Numbered from the stretch's first letter, positions 7,018-13,843 are shown. The stretch: 16,885 nucleotides of DNA from an uncultured Collinsella sp. (GCA_902468695.1 CABQZS010000123.1:1-16885), one strand, 5' to 3'. A program made the numbers and translations. Notes: generated by a model from the sequence alone, not told the origin.

Positions 7018-7058
7018 GCAGGGGCCCGCTCGGACATGTGTTCCGAGCGGGCCCCTGC
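7018..7058 (-). terminator. 17-bp terminator stem between ndk and rpiB
   Basis: Bases 7018-7034 are the exact reverse complement of 7042-7058, with a 7-base loop (CATGTGT). It lies 24 nt past the rpiB stop on the minus strand, where it is followed by TAGATTTTGG, and probably ends rpiB transcription while also backing up the ndk terminator. Confidence 0.85.
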
Positions 7059-7082
7059 TGTTAGCTTGTGGCACTGAATAGT

Positions 7083-7550
7083 TTAGGCTTCGTCGACGAT
7101 CTTAAGGCCGCGCGTGTGGTCGATCTCGTTGAGGAGGTTAACACGACGCTCGTGGCGACCACCCTCAAACTCGGCGTCGAGCCACTCGTCGACGATCATC
7201 TTGGCGAGCTCGGAGCCCACGACGCGGGCGCCAAAGGCAAGCACGTTGGTGTTGTTGTGCATGCGGGAGAGCTTGGCGCTGAAGGGCTCGGAGCAGACGA
7301 CGGCGCGTACGCCCTCGACCTTGTTGGCGGCCAGGCTGATGCCGACGCCGGTACCGCAGATCAGGATGCCCAGATCGACGTCGCCGTTGGCTACGGCCTT
7401 GCCCACCTTGTAGCCGGCGATGGGGTAATCAAAGCTCTCGGAGGTGTCGGTGCCAAAGTTCACGACCTCACAGCCGCGCTCCTTCAGGTGCTCGGAGATG
7501 ATGTTCTTGAGCTCGACGGCGGCATGGTCGTTGCCGATACCAATCTTCAT
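7083..7550 (-). CDS. rpiB: Ribose-5-phosphate isomerase B (RpiB/LacAB family)
   Basis: A 155-residue sugar-phosphate isomerase that interconverts ribose 5-phosphate and ribulose 5-phosphate in the non-oxidative pentose phosphate pathway. D8-H9 near the N-terminus, the anion-hole and catalytic motif CGTGVGISLAANK from C65, H98 in RMHNN, and the R-H-E-R-R patch at 132-136 are the RpiB hallmarks. Length agrees with the family (about 150). The start ATG at 7550 follows AGAGAGGA on the minus strand. The related LacA/LacB and allose enzymes share the fold, but a lone single-chain gene with the CGTG motif favours RpiB. It diverges from the cysteine desulfidase gene; its candidate promoter is overlapped by short inverted repeats. 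Confidence 0.93.
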   Translation of the reverse strand: MKIGIGNDHAAVELKNIISEHLKERGCEVVNFGTDTSESFDYPIAGYKVGKAVANGDVDLGILICGTGVGISLAANKVEGVRAVVCSEPFSAKLSRMHNNTNVLAFGARVVGSELAKMIVDEWLDAEFEGGRHERRVNLLNEIDHTRGLKIVDEA

Positions 7551-7628
7551 GAGTGGTTCCTCTCTGGTCCGTGCGGCGGAATTGCTAAAGGTTTTACCGC
7601 GTTCGACTGCATGATAGCGCGACTTTTG

Positions 7629-7660
7629 TGTAAACGCTCGGGCGTTTTTTGGTCAAACGC
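7629..7660 (-). promoter_or_regulatory. Candidate rpiB promoter with overlapping inverted repeats
   Basis: On the minus strand TTGACC (7656-7651), a 16-nt spacer and TTTACA (7634-7629) form a promoter-like pair. AAACGC/GCGTTT half-sites recur three times in alternating orientation (plus-strand AAACGC 7632-7637, GCGTTT 7642-7647, AAACGC 7655-7660), so they overlap both promoter boxes. This looks like an operator. On the plus strand the first pair followed by TTT also resembles a small terminator. Confidence 0.4.
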
Positions 7661-7746
7661 TTTAGCATGCAACAAGACCGGCTTCTCATGAATGAATGCT
7701 GTCAGTTTGTGCTTGAGCGCCGTCCGCCGGAACCATGGTTGCGGTT

Positions 7747-7766
7747 TTTGATGCATTGTTATCAAA
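7747..7766 (+). promoter_or_regulatory. Dyad upstream of the cysteine desulfidase gene
   Basis: TTTGAT (7747-7752) and ATCAAA (7761-7766) form a 6-bp dyad with 8-nt spacing, 55 nt before the start codon. The segment is AT-rich and could be an operator or part of the promoter. A second AGGAG (about 7770) follows without a clear matching start codon. Confidence 0.3.
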
Positions 7767-7820
7767 TAAAGGAGCTAACTTTTTTGAGAGCCCAGCCCGT
7801 TATGCAAGCAGGAGATACCT

Positions 7821-9140
7821 ATGCCCACCGATTCCATCCGTGATGCCGCGTTTTGCGATGTTTTAAACCGCGAACTTGTCTGTGCACTCGGCTGCACCGA
7901 GCCCATTGCCGTTGCCTATGCAGCGGCGCTGGCGAGCCAGACGCTCGGTTGCGAACCCGATCATATGGACGTTGCCTGCTCGGGCAACATCATCAAGAAC
8001 GTCAAGAGCGTGACCGTGCCCAACTCGGGCGGTATGCACGGTATTGAGGCCGCGGCCGTGCTGGGTGCCGTGGGCGGCGACGCTAAGAGCGCGCTCGAGG
8101 TGCTCGAGAGCGTTAACGATGAAGACCGCGCTCGCGTGGCCGAGCTCCTCGCCGACGCCGGCTACTGCGATGTGTCGCTTGTCGAGGGTGTGCCCAACCT
8201 CTACATCAAGGTGACTGCGACGGCCGGGGGCCATACCGCGGTCGTCGAGATTACCGATCACCACACTAATGTCACGTGCCATACGCTCGATGGTATTCCG
8301 GTATGCGGCAAGTCAGCGGGGGAGTGTGCCGCCTGCGCCGAGCGCGTGGTGGCCGAGCGTGCGGCAGATAACGCCGATACCCCTATGAGCGTTGAGTCCA
8401 TCATCGACTTTATCGAGGACGGTGACATTGAGGACGCCCGCGCTGCCGTTGAGCGTCAGATTGAGCTGAATGGCGCGATCAGTGCCGAGGGCCTTGCGCA
8501 CGCTTGGGGCGCCGAGGTGGGTCGTACACTGTTGGGCGCTCGTGCTGATGACGTCGCCTGCCGTGCCCGTGCCCGTGCGGCCGCCGGGTCCGACGCCCGC
8601 ATGAACGGTTGCGCGCTGCCGGTCGCCATTGTGTGCGGCTCGGGCAATCAGGGCATTACCTGCGCATTGCCCGTCATGGAGTATGCCGAGTACCTGCGTT
8701 GCGACCACGAGCGCCTGGTGCGCGCCGTGATGCTGTCCGATCTTATCGCCGTGCATATCAAGAGCTATATTGGTGCGCTCTCGGCGTTTTGCGGTGCTAT
8801 TTGCGCTGCGTGCGGCGCCGGCGCTGCGATTACCTGGCTGTGCGGTGGCACGCGCGAACAGATTGGCGCGACGGTCTCGAATACGCTTGGCAACGTGGGC
8901 GGCATCGTGTGCGACGGCGCCAAGGCGAGCTGTGCCGCCAAGATCTCGGCTGCCGTCGATGCGGCGATTCTGGGCCACGATATGGCCATGCAAGGCCGCG
9001 GCTTCCGCGCCGGCGAGGGCCTGATCCAAGATACCGTTGAGCAGACGATCGCCAGTATGGGCTACGTAGGCCGCGTGGGCATGAAGGACACCGACGTCGA
9101 GATCCTCAACATCATGATCGGCAAAACTCAAGTTTGTTAG
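7821..9140 (+). CDS. L-cysteine desulfidase / serine dehydratase alpha family protein (CyuA/YhaM, UPF0597)
   Basis: A 439-residue protein of the UPF0597 family, related to the alpha part of iron-sulfur L-serine dehydratase. Characterised members (E. coli YhaM/CyuA, Methanocaldococcus L-cysteine desulfidase) split L-cysteine to pyruvate, ammonia and sulfide with an oxygen-sensitive [4Fe-4S] cluster. The N-terminal GCTEP places Cys at residue 25, and further conserved-looking cysteines occur in GNQGITCALPV (C281), SAFCGAICAACGAG (C324, C328, C331) and GGIVCDGAKASC (C364, C371), all plausible cluster ligands. Length is typical. The ATG at 7821 has GGAG at 6-nt spacing. Whether the natural substrate is cysteine or serine cannot be settled from sequence. 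The role fits an anaerobe degrading cysteine. Confidence 0.88.
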   Translation: MPTDSIRDAAFCDVLNRELVCALGCTEPIAVAYAAALASQTLGCEPDHMDVACSGNIIKNVKSVTVPNSGGMHGIEAAAVLGAVGGDAKSALEVLESVNDEDRARVAELLADAGYCDVSLVEGVPNLYIKVTATAGGHTAVVEITDHHTNVTCHTLDGIPVCGKSAGECAACAERVVAERAADNADTPMSVESIIDFIEDGDIEDARAAVERQIELNGAISAEGLAHAWGAEVGRTLLGARADDVACRARARAAAGSDARMNGCALPVAIVCGSGNQGITCALPVMEYAEYLRCDHERLVRAVMLSDLIAVHIKSYIGALSAFCGAICAACGAGAAITWLCGGTREQIGATVSNTLGNVGGIVCDGAKASCAAKISAAVDAAILGHDMAMQGRGFRAGEGLIQDTVEQTIASMGYVGRVGMKDTDVEILNIMIGKTQVC

Positions 9141-9167
9141 TTACGCGGTTTTACCAAACCGCGTAAC
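9140..9167 (+). terminator. 12-bp hairpin abutting the desulfidase stop codon
   Basis: GTTACGCGGTTT (9140-9151) pairs perfectly with AAACCGCGTAAC (9156-9167) around loop TACC. The stem begins on the last base of the stop codon. No U-tract follows, so it may protect mRNA ends or help Rho-independent termination together with the downstream hairpins. Confidence 0.55.
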
Positions 9168-9172
9168 CGGCC

Positions 9173-9304
9173 GACGCTGCAAACCCGCCAGAGCGGCAAT
9201 CTGCCTTTCAACTTCGGCGGCATGATCAAAAGATCAATGCCGCCTCGTTTCAAGGCACCTTGCTCGCTCTGGCGGGTTTTCGCTGTCGTTGCCAAAACAT
9301 CGGC
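9173..9304. repeat. Structured intergenic repeat, copy A
   Basis: A ~130-base nested hairpin related to the copy at 12320-12452. The outer 15-bp stem is 9181-9195 with 9265-9279, perfect. A middle stem TGCCTT (9202-9207) / AAGGCA (9252-9257) and an inner 12-bp stem (9216-9227 with 9232-9244, one bulged A, loop AAAA) complete it. The blocks GCAATCTGCCTTTCAA and TTTCAAGGCACCTTGCTCG are unchanged between copies, whereas stem bases differ by compensatory pairs. It lies in a convergent junction. Function is unknown. Confidence 0.85.
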
Positions 9305-9345
9305 AGTCCCTTTGTAAGGTGACAAAGGGACTGCCTCTTTGTCAC
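9302..9345 (+). terminator. 14-bp terminator stem with an alternative overlapping stem
   Basis: GGCAGTCCCTTTGT (9302-9315) pairs perfectly with ACAAAGGGACTGCC (9322-9335), followed by TCTTTGTCACATTTT. A second perfect 9-bp stem, GTGACAAAG (9319-9327) with CTTTGTCAC (9337-9345), shares bases with the first, so only one can form. It sits between convergent genes and probably terminates one or both. Confidence 0.7.
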
Positions 9346-9385
9346 ATTTTAACCTGCGGCGTTATTTTGTTTGGAGCGAGGGGTC

Positions 9386-10144
9386 CTATGACAGTTCGTC
9401 GGCTACTTGGTGTTCGTAGAAGGCTTCTACTACGGCGTTAAAGTCGCGGGCGAAGTCTTCCATGGTTCCGCGCCAGGTGGCTCGGCTGGGCTTGCCTTGG
9501 CCCACAAAGGCGGTTTGGATGCCGCAATCAGGGGACGGGAAGTCGCGTTTGGGGTCGTTGCCCACCATAAGGACCTCGTGCGGCTCGAGCCCCATCACCT
9601 GAAGCTGCTCTAGATAGTAGGTGGCATCGGGCTTGCAGCGGGTGGCGTTTCCCATGTGCGTGACGAGCTCAAAGGGGGCGTCGGCCAGATCGCCCCAACC
9701 CATGCGGCACTCGATGGCCCCCTGGGGAAAGCTGGGGTTGGTAAAGAGCGCGCAACGCAGCCCTGCGTCCTGTACGGCCTGGAGCGCGGCGTGTGCGCCC
9801 GGCATGGCGTGGGCGTTAATGACATCGTCGTTCTTGTACGGAAGAACTTCGCGGTCATAGTAGGTAAACGCCTCGTAGATGAGGGGATCGGAGAGGCGGA
9901 TCCCGCATCGGCGCTCGACCTCTTCTTGGTAAAACTCAAGATTGGTGCGGTTGTCCGTGCCGCTGCGGCGATTGGCGTTGAGGTCGACCAGGATGGTGCC
10001 GAGGCGTGCCATCGTGCCACCGCGGCTGCGGTGCCCGATATCCGCGAGCATCGATGAGACATCCTTAAAATAGCGAAGGATGAACGCGTTGAGGTTGATG
10101 CTGAGAAGCGTCTCGTCCATATCGAAAACGACTGCTTTGAGCAC
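9386..10144 (-). CDS. HAD family hydrolase (phosphoglycolate phosphatase-like, subfamily I)
   Basis: A 252-residue haloacid dehalogenase-type phosphatase of unknown substrate. Counting from the chosen start: motif I is D8-M-D10-E-T12, motif II is T135 in LFTNPSF, motif III is probably K171 in RCKPD, and motif IV is ND at 196-197 in VGNDPKRDFPSPDCG with D201. The helical cap between motifs I and II fits subfamily IA. The frame is open 57 codons further upstream, but that extension is Arg/Ser-rich and unlike the family; the GTG at 10144 has AGAAAGG seven bases before it and puts the DxD motif at the usual place, so I prefer it. The gene is monocistronic, divergent from rpsA, and ends 41 nt from the hairpin cluster at 9302-9345. 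Confidence 0.88.
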   Translation of the reverse strand: MLKAVVFDMDETLLSINLNAFILRYFKDVSSMLADIGHRSRGGTMARLGTILVDLNANRRSGTDNRTNLEFYQEEVERRCGIRLSDPLIYEAFTYYDREVLPYKNDDVINAHAMPGAHAALQAVQDAGLRCALFTNPSFPQGAIECRMGWGDLADAPFELVTHMGNATRCKPDATYYLEQLQVMGLEPHEVLMVGNDPKRDFPSPDCGIQTAFVGQGKPSRATWRGTMEDFARDFNAVVEAFYEHQVADELS

Positions 10145-10459
10145 GCGGGCACCTTTCTCGTAAATTTGATCTAGAGTCGTTGGCTCCGGATACTTTACCC
10201 CAAAGCCGAATGCCTGGCTGGTTATCGTCAAGTTGCGGAGACGTGTGTTCATAAGATTACGAAAAAGTCTCCACACGAGTAAAAAATCGCAGTTCACGCT
10301 TGAAATCGAACTCATTTCCCCGTAACCTATACGAACGTGATTGCATAAGCGTCACATTAGTATCTGTCGGCTCCCGAGTGTTCCTAAACGTTGTGTGCTT
10401 GTCGCACCCTTCTGTAGGTCCTAGCAATCGGGGCCCCGTAGTTCGAAAGGGGTCCACCT
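10145..10459. promoter_or_regulatory. Divergent intergenic region between HAD gene and rpsA
   Basis: This 315-nt region shows no convincing gene. A possible rpsA promoter is TTGAAA (10300-10305), 17-nt spacer, TAACCT (10323-10328), which would leave a leader of about 125 nt before rpsA. The leader holds no hairpin I can call with confidence. The pieces nearer 10145 are open in the HAD frame but are not believed to be translated. Confidence 0.3.
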
Positions 10460-11626
10460 TTGAGTGAGATTCAGAACTCGTCCATTTTCTCTCTTGACGA
10501 TGTCAACGAGGAGGAGATGAACAACCTCATCGACGGTACGATTACCGACTTTGATGAGGGCGATCTCGTTAACGGCACTGTCGTTAAGATCGAGCATGAC
10601 GAGGTGCTCGTTGACATCGGATTCAAGTCCGAGGGCGTTATCCCGGTCCGCGAGCTGTCCATCCGCAAGGACGCTAACCCTGCAGACATCGTTGCACTCG
10701 GTGATCCCATCGAGGCTCTGGTTCTTCAGAAGGAGGACAAGGACGGTCGTCTGGTCCTGTCCAAGAAGCGTGCCGAGTACGAGCGTGCTTGGAACCGCAT
10801 CGAGGAGAAGTTCAACTCCGGCGAGAACGTCGAGGGCGAGGTTATCGAGGTTGTCAAGGGCGGCCTGATCCTCGACATCGGCCTGCGTGGCTTCCTGCCC
10901 GCTTCCCTCGTCGACCTCCGTCGTGTCAAGGACCTCACCTCCTACATGGGCACCCGCATCGAGGCCCGCGTCATCGAGATGGACCGCAACCGCAACAACG
11001 TCGTCCTCTCCCGTCGCGTCGTGCTCGAGGAGTCCCGTAAGGCCGAGCGCTCCGAGATCCTGTCCAAGCTCAAGTCTGGCATGCGTCTCCAGGGCACCGT
11101 TTCCTCCATCGTCGACTTCGGCGCCTTCGTCGACCTCGGCGGTATCGACGGCCTCATCCACATCTCCGAGCTCTCCTGGAACCACGTCAACCATCCTTCC
11201 GAGGTTGTCAAGGTCGGCCAGGAGGTCGAGGTCGAGGTTCTCGACGTCGATCTCAACCGCGAGCGCATCTCCCTGGGTCTCAAGCAGACCACCGAGGATC
11301 CGTGGCGTGCACTGGTCAAGAAGTACCCCGTCGGCGCTATCGTCGAGGGCACTGTGACCAAGCTTGTCCCGTTCGGCGCTTTCGTCGACCTGGGCGAGGG
11401 CATCGAGGGCCTGGTGCACATCTCCGAGATGGCCAACAAGCACGTCGATCAGCCTTCTCAGGTCACCCATGTGGGCGACAAGGTTCAGGTCAAGGTCATG
11501 GAGATCGACCTCGACCGTCGTCGTATCTCCCTGTCCATGAAGTCCGCTGCTGAGACTCTGGGCGTCGAGATCGAGGTTACCCCGCTGCCTTCCGAGAAGA
11601 AGGACGAGGAGACCGACGCCGAGTAA
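10460..11626 (+). CDS. rpsA: 30S ribosomal protein S1
   Basis: A 388-residue S1 protein that binds mRNA on the small ribosomal subunit and helps initiation on structured or weak Shine-Dalgarno leaders. It has four S1 OB-fold repeats, at about residues 35-104, 121-186, 207-275 and 292-361; the last two carry the typical VDFGAFVDLG and VPFGAFVDLG strands. Four repeats and an acidic tail match Gram-positive and actinobacterial S1, versus six in E. coli. The start is TTG at 10460: no in-frame ATG or GTG lies nearby, and AAAGGGG stands seven bases before it. Codon choice is strongly biased to a few C/G-ending codons, as expected for a highly expressed gene. No cmk or ispH gene adjoins it here. A strong terminator follows. 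Confidence 0.95.
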   Translation: MSEIQNSSIFSLDDVNEEEMNNLIDGTITDFDEGDLVNGTVVKIEHDEVLVDIGFKSEGVIPVRELSIRKDANPADIVALGDPIEALVLQKEDKDGRLVLSKKRAEYERAWNRIEEKFNSGENVEGEVIEVVKGGLILDIGLRGFLPASLVDLRRVKDLTSYMGTRIEARVIEMDRNRNNVVLSRRVVLEESRKAERSEILSKLKSGMRLQGTVSSIVDFGAFVDLGGIDGLIHISELSWNHVNHPSEVVKVGQEVEVEVLDVDLNRERISLGLKQTTEDPWRALVKKYPVGAIVEGTVTKLVPFGAFVDLGEGIEGLVHISEMANKHVDQPSQVTHVGDKVQVKVMEIDLDRRRISLSMKSAAETLGVEIEVTPLPSEKKDEETDAE

Positions 11627-11650
11627 ATCGGTTTGACGATCACTTGTTTT

Positions 11651-11685
11651 AAGGGACCCGTCCGCAATGGACGGGTCCCTTTTTG
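11651..11685 (+). terminator. Rho-independent terminator of rpsA
   Basis: A perfect 13-bp stem AAGGGACCCGTCC (11651-11663) / GGACGGGTCCCTT (11669-11681) with loop GCAAT is followed by TTTTGC, 24 nt after the rpsA stop. Confidence 0.95.
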
Positions 11686-11763
11686 CATTTGCTGCTGATG
11701 CACGCGATGCTACCCGGGCTGTCCACAGGCTATTGGGTTGTCGGCGCATGAAAAAATGCCGAC

Positions 11764-11788
11764 ATCCCGCCTCGGGGAGGAGGCGGGA
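11764..11788. other. Small hairpin in the rpsA-rnpB gap
   Basis: TCCCGCCTC and GAGGCGGGA form a 9-bp stem around GGGGAG. The 323-nt gap between rpsA and rnpB otherwise holds the rpsA terminator and the rnpB promoter; I see no gene in it. No U-tract follows this hairpin on either strand. Confidence 0.4.
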
Positions 11789-11914
11789 ACACACCGAGTA
11801 GACGGAGGGGTGTGGAGCGCGGTCGCGTCTCGACTGACGACGTTGCCCATCGACAGGACCATTGTAGCGCATGGCGGTTCTTGGTTTATCGTGTCGAGCG
11901 TCTGCGTTGTGCCA

Positions 11915-11941
11915 TTGCCTGCGGCAACGGTGTGTTACACT
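11915..11941 (+). promoter_or_regulatory. Candidate rnpB promoter
   Basis: TTGCCT (11915-11920), a short 15-nt spacer and TACACT (11936-11941). The -10 box places the start of transcription at about 11948-11950, which coincides with the 5' strand of the P1 helix of RNase P RNA; that agreement is the main support. Confidence 0.6.
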
Positions 11942-11949
11942 CTTGCACT

Positions 11950-12311
11950 GCTGAGTGGGCCAGACGGTCGCGCGATGTGCTGCTTGCAGTACGCGTGAGG
12001 AAAGTCCGGGCTCCAGAGGGCGGGATGCCGGCTAACGGCCGGGCGGAGTGATCCGACGGAAAGCGCCGCAGAAAAGAAGACTCCCACCTGCGCCGCAAGG
12101 CGTAAAGGGAAAAGCTGAAACGGTGGTGTAAGAGACCACCAGCGTCGTGGCAACACGGCGGCTTGGCAAGCCCCATCCGGAGCAAGCGCGAATAGGAACG
12201 CTATGGGCCGGCCCGGTCCGCGTTCGGGTAGCGTGCGTGGAGCTGCATGGTAACGTGCAGACAAGATAAATGACCGTTCACGACAGAACCCGGCTTATCG
12301 GCCCACTCAGC
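11950..12311 (+). ncRNA. rnpB: RNase P RNA, bacterial type A
   Basis: The catalytic RNA of ribonuclease P, which removes 5' leaders from pre-tRNAs. Ends are set by the P1 helix: GCTGAGTGGGC (11950-11960) pairs exactly with GCCCACTCAGC (12301-12311). The universal core GAGGAAAGTCCGGGCTCC is at 11997-12014 and its 3' partner ACAGAACCCGGCTTA at about 12284-12298, together forming P4 and flanks. The P15/L15 region GAAACGGTGGTGTAAGAGA (about 12117-12135) with its pairing partner ACCACCAGCG is present and binds the tRNA CCA end. The order and about 362-nt size fit type A. No other rnpB-like segment is seen. A structured repeat begins 8 nt after the 3' end and may take part in termination or 3'-end formation. 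Confidence 0.97.
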
Positions 12312-12319
12312 ACTTTGTT

Positions 12320-12452
12320 GACGCTGCGAACCCGTCAGCGCGGCAATCTGCCTTTCAAGCCTTCGGGCATGACCATAAGGTCAATGCCCTCGTCTTTCAA
12401 GGCACCTTGCTCGCGCTGACGGGTTCTCGCTTTCGTTTGTGGAATCATCGGC
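12320..12452. repeat. Structured intergenic repeat, copy B
   Basis: Second copy of the nested hairpin element at 9173-9304. The outer stem is 12328-12342 with 12412-12426 (15 bp, perfect); the inner stem is GGGCATGACC (12365-12374) with GGTCA-A-TGCCC (12379-12389), same bulged A, loop ATAA. Three pairs in the outer stem and one in the inner stem differ from copy A, each with both partners changed. It starts 8 nt after rnpB. Confidence 0.85.
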
Positions 12453-12453
12453 G

Positions 12454-12481
12454 TTGCCATTCTTTTTACTAGGGTTATCGT
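12454..12481 (+). promoter_or_regulatory. Candidate promoter of the YigZ-family gene
   Basis: TTGCCA (12454-12459), a 16-nt spacer and TATCGT (12476-12481) are placed about 49 nt before the gene, just after the structured repeat. Consensus match by eye only. Confidence 0.35.
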
Positions 12482-12529
12482 ATTATTGAGGCTGTTTGTC
12501 GCTGCGCTTTATTCTGTTGAGGGGCTTTG

Positions 12530-13165
12530 TTGTACAGCTATTTTACTCTGCAATCGAATATTGAGGCTTTGGGCGAGTTTGTAGACCGCAAGAGCCGGTT
12601 TATTGCCCAGCTGGTCCATATTGAGTCCGAGGATGAGGCGAATGCCTTTATTGAGATGGTTCGCAAGCGTCATTACGACGCTCGGCACAATGTTCCCGCG
12701 TGGATTTTGGTCGATGGACGCGAGCGCCAGAGCGATGATGGTGAGCCGAGCCGCACGAGCGGTATGCCGACGCTCGAGGTTTTGCGCGGCGCGGAGCTCA
12801 AAAATGTTTGCTGCGTAGTGACGCGCTATTTTGGTGGCACGCTGTTGGGGCCTGGTGGCTTGGTACGCGCCTATACCGCGGCGACGCAGGCGGCGGTGGC
12901 CGCGGCTCAGGAGGCCGGGCAGATCGTTGAGATGACAAGCGTCGTGCCGGTTGACGTGCATGTGGCCTATCCGCAGTACGAGCAGGTGCTTCGTTTGGCG
13001 CAGGATTCGGGTGCCAAGGTTTCGGATACCGATTACGCGGATGCCGTGACACTTCATTTGGTGTTTAAGGCGGGGGAGCAGGAGCCGTTTTGCGCTAAGA
13101 TGCGCGAGCTTATGGCGGGGCGTGAGGAGATTGAGGTCGGAGCTCCCGAATTTGCCGAGTTCTAA
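12530..13165 (+). CDS. YigZ / IMPACT family protein
   Basis: A 211-residue protein of the YigZ/YvyE (UPF0029, IMPACT) family. It shows the N-terminal domain signatures RHYDARHNVPAW (about 47-58), DGEPSRTSGMP (about 70-80) and RYFGG...LGPGGLVRAY (about 99-115), then a C-terminal domain resembling the ferredoxin-like YigZ C-domain. Length is typical. The biochemical role is not established; eukaryotic IMPACT regulates Gcn2, and bacterial members are crystallised but poorly understood. The start is uncertain between two adjacent TTG codons at 12527 and 12530; GAGG at 12519-12522 gives better spacing to 12530. A strong terminator follows the TAA stop. Confidence 0.9.
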   Translation: MYSYFTLQSNIEALGEFVDRKSRFIAQLVHIESEDEANAFIEMVRKRHYDARHNVPAWILVDGRERQSDDGEPSRTSGMPTLEVLRGAELKNVCCVVTRYFGGTLLGPGGLVRAYTAATQAAVAAAQEAGQIVEMTSVVPVDVHVAYPQYEQVLRLAQDSGAKVSDTDYADAVTLHLVFKAGEQEPFCAKMRELMAGREEIEVGAPEFAEF

Positions 13166-13168
13166 CGG

Positions 13169-13219
13169 CGACGGCCGGCGTGCTTTTGGATGGATCCAAA
13201 GCGCGCCGGCCGTCGTTTT
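13169..13219 (+). terminator. Rho-independent terminator of the YigZ-family gene
   Basis: A perfect 12-bp stem CGACGGCCGGCG (13169-13180) / CGCCGGCCGTCG (13204-13215), continued by an inner 8-bp stem with one bulged T, is followed by TTTT. It starts 4 nt after the stop codon and faces a convergent gene. Confidence 0.92.
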
Positions 13220-13233
13220 GCTGTTGCTGTCGA

Positions 13234-13680
13234 TTACTCGGCGAGCTGCTTTAGCACATCGCAGGCGATCTCGACGGCATCGTCGATGCAGCCGGGGCAG
13301 CTGCGAAGCGGACCCTTGTCCGATCCGATACCCTTGAGCGTGCCGCAGACGGTCGTCGTGTTCTTCTCGCCAAAACGCTTGGCGATTTCGCGCGACAGCT
13401 TGTAGGTCTGACCTTTGGTCTTGGGGTTTTCCATGCCGTCGCTCATTACAAAACCCATGATGGCCACGGCGCCCGAGATGGCGCCGCAGGTTTCGGTCAT
13501 GCCGCCCATGCCGGCGCCAAAGCCCTCGGTGAGGGTAAAGGCGACCTGGGGGTCGAGCCCGACGGCGGGCGCGAGCGTGCAAGCGACGGCCTGGGCGCAG
13601 TTAAAGCCGCGGGCGTGATATTCGGCAGCTTGAGCCTGACAGGCGGTGATGTCGAGCTGGGCCGTATCGATCTGCTTCAT
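13234..13680 (-). CDS. C-GCAxxG-C-C family protein (putative redox protein)
   Basis: A 148-residue protein of the C-GCAxxG-C-C family, named for its conserved cysteines and common in anaerobes. The pattern is seen as C28 in GFNCAQAV, C65 in ETCGAISGA, C112 in VCGTLKG, and C128/C131 in SCPGC. The glycine-rich stretch EGFGAGMGGMTETCG at 52-66 is typical. A redox or metal-binding role is usually proposed; no reaction is proven. The frame is open back to 13788, but the ATG at 13680 has AAGGAG at 6-nt spacing and gives the normal N-terminus. An 11-bp hairpin lies directly upstream of this ribosome-binding site. The gene diverges from metY. Confidence 0.87.
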   Translation of the reverse strand: MKQIDTAQLDITACQAQAAEYHARGFNCAQAVACTLAPAVGLDPQVAFTLTEGFGAGMGGMTETCGAISGAVAIMGFVMSDGMENPKTKGQTYKLSREIAKRFGEKNTTTVCGTLKGIGSDKGPLRSCPGCIDDAVEIACDVLKQLAE

Positions 13681-13693
13681 CGTTGTCTCCTTG

Positions 13694-13725
13694 GTCACGG
13701 TGTACCCGCCTATGGTACCCGTGAC
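13694..13725 (-). promoter_or_regulatory. Hairpin abutting the ribosome-binding site of the C-GCAxxG-C-C gene
   Basis: GTCACGG-T-GTAC (13694-13705) pairs with GTACCCGTGAC (13715-13725), 11 pairs with one bulged base. In the minus-strand mRNA it ends one base before the AAGGAG at 13692-13687, so it lies in the 5' UTR and could affect translation or mRNA stability. Confidence 0.45.
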
Positions 13726-13843
13726 GGGGCATGTAATCATCGAGAGCTTCATGTATGCCTCGTTTTTATCTATCGAGCAAATGCCCAAAGCTTGAGATAA
13801 ATACCCCTGATCAATTTGTCCCTTAACCTACCTTGGGGATGGG

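Noticed and set aside
10145..10315. 57-residue N-terminal extension of the second HAD protein
   Set aside because: It would displace the DxD motif from the N-terminus; the GTG at 10144 has a proper ribosome-binding site.
10421..11872. 483-codon open frame antisense to rpsA
   Set aside because: Same artefact: highly biased rpsA codons leave the complementary frame free of stops. The product is Asp/Leu/Val-rich repeats mirroring the S1 domains.
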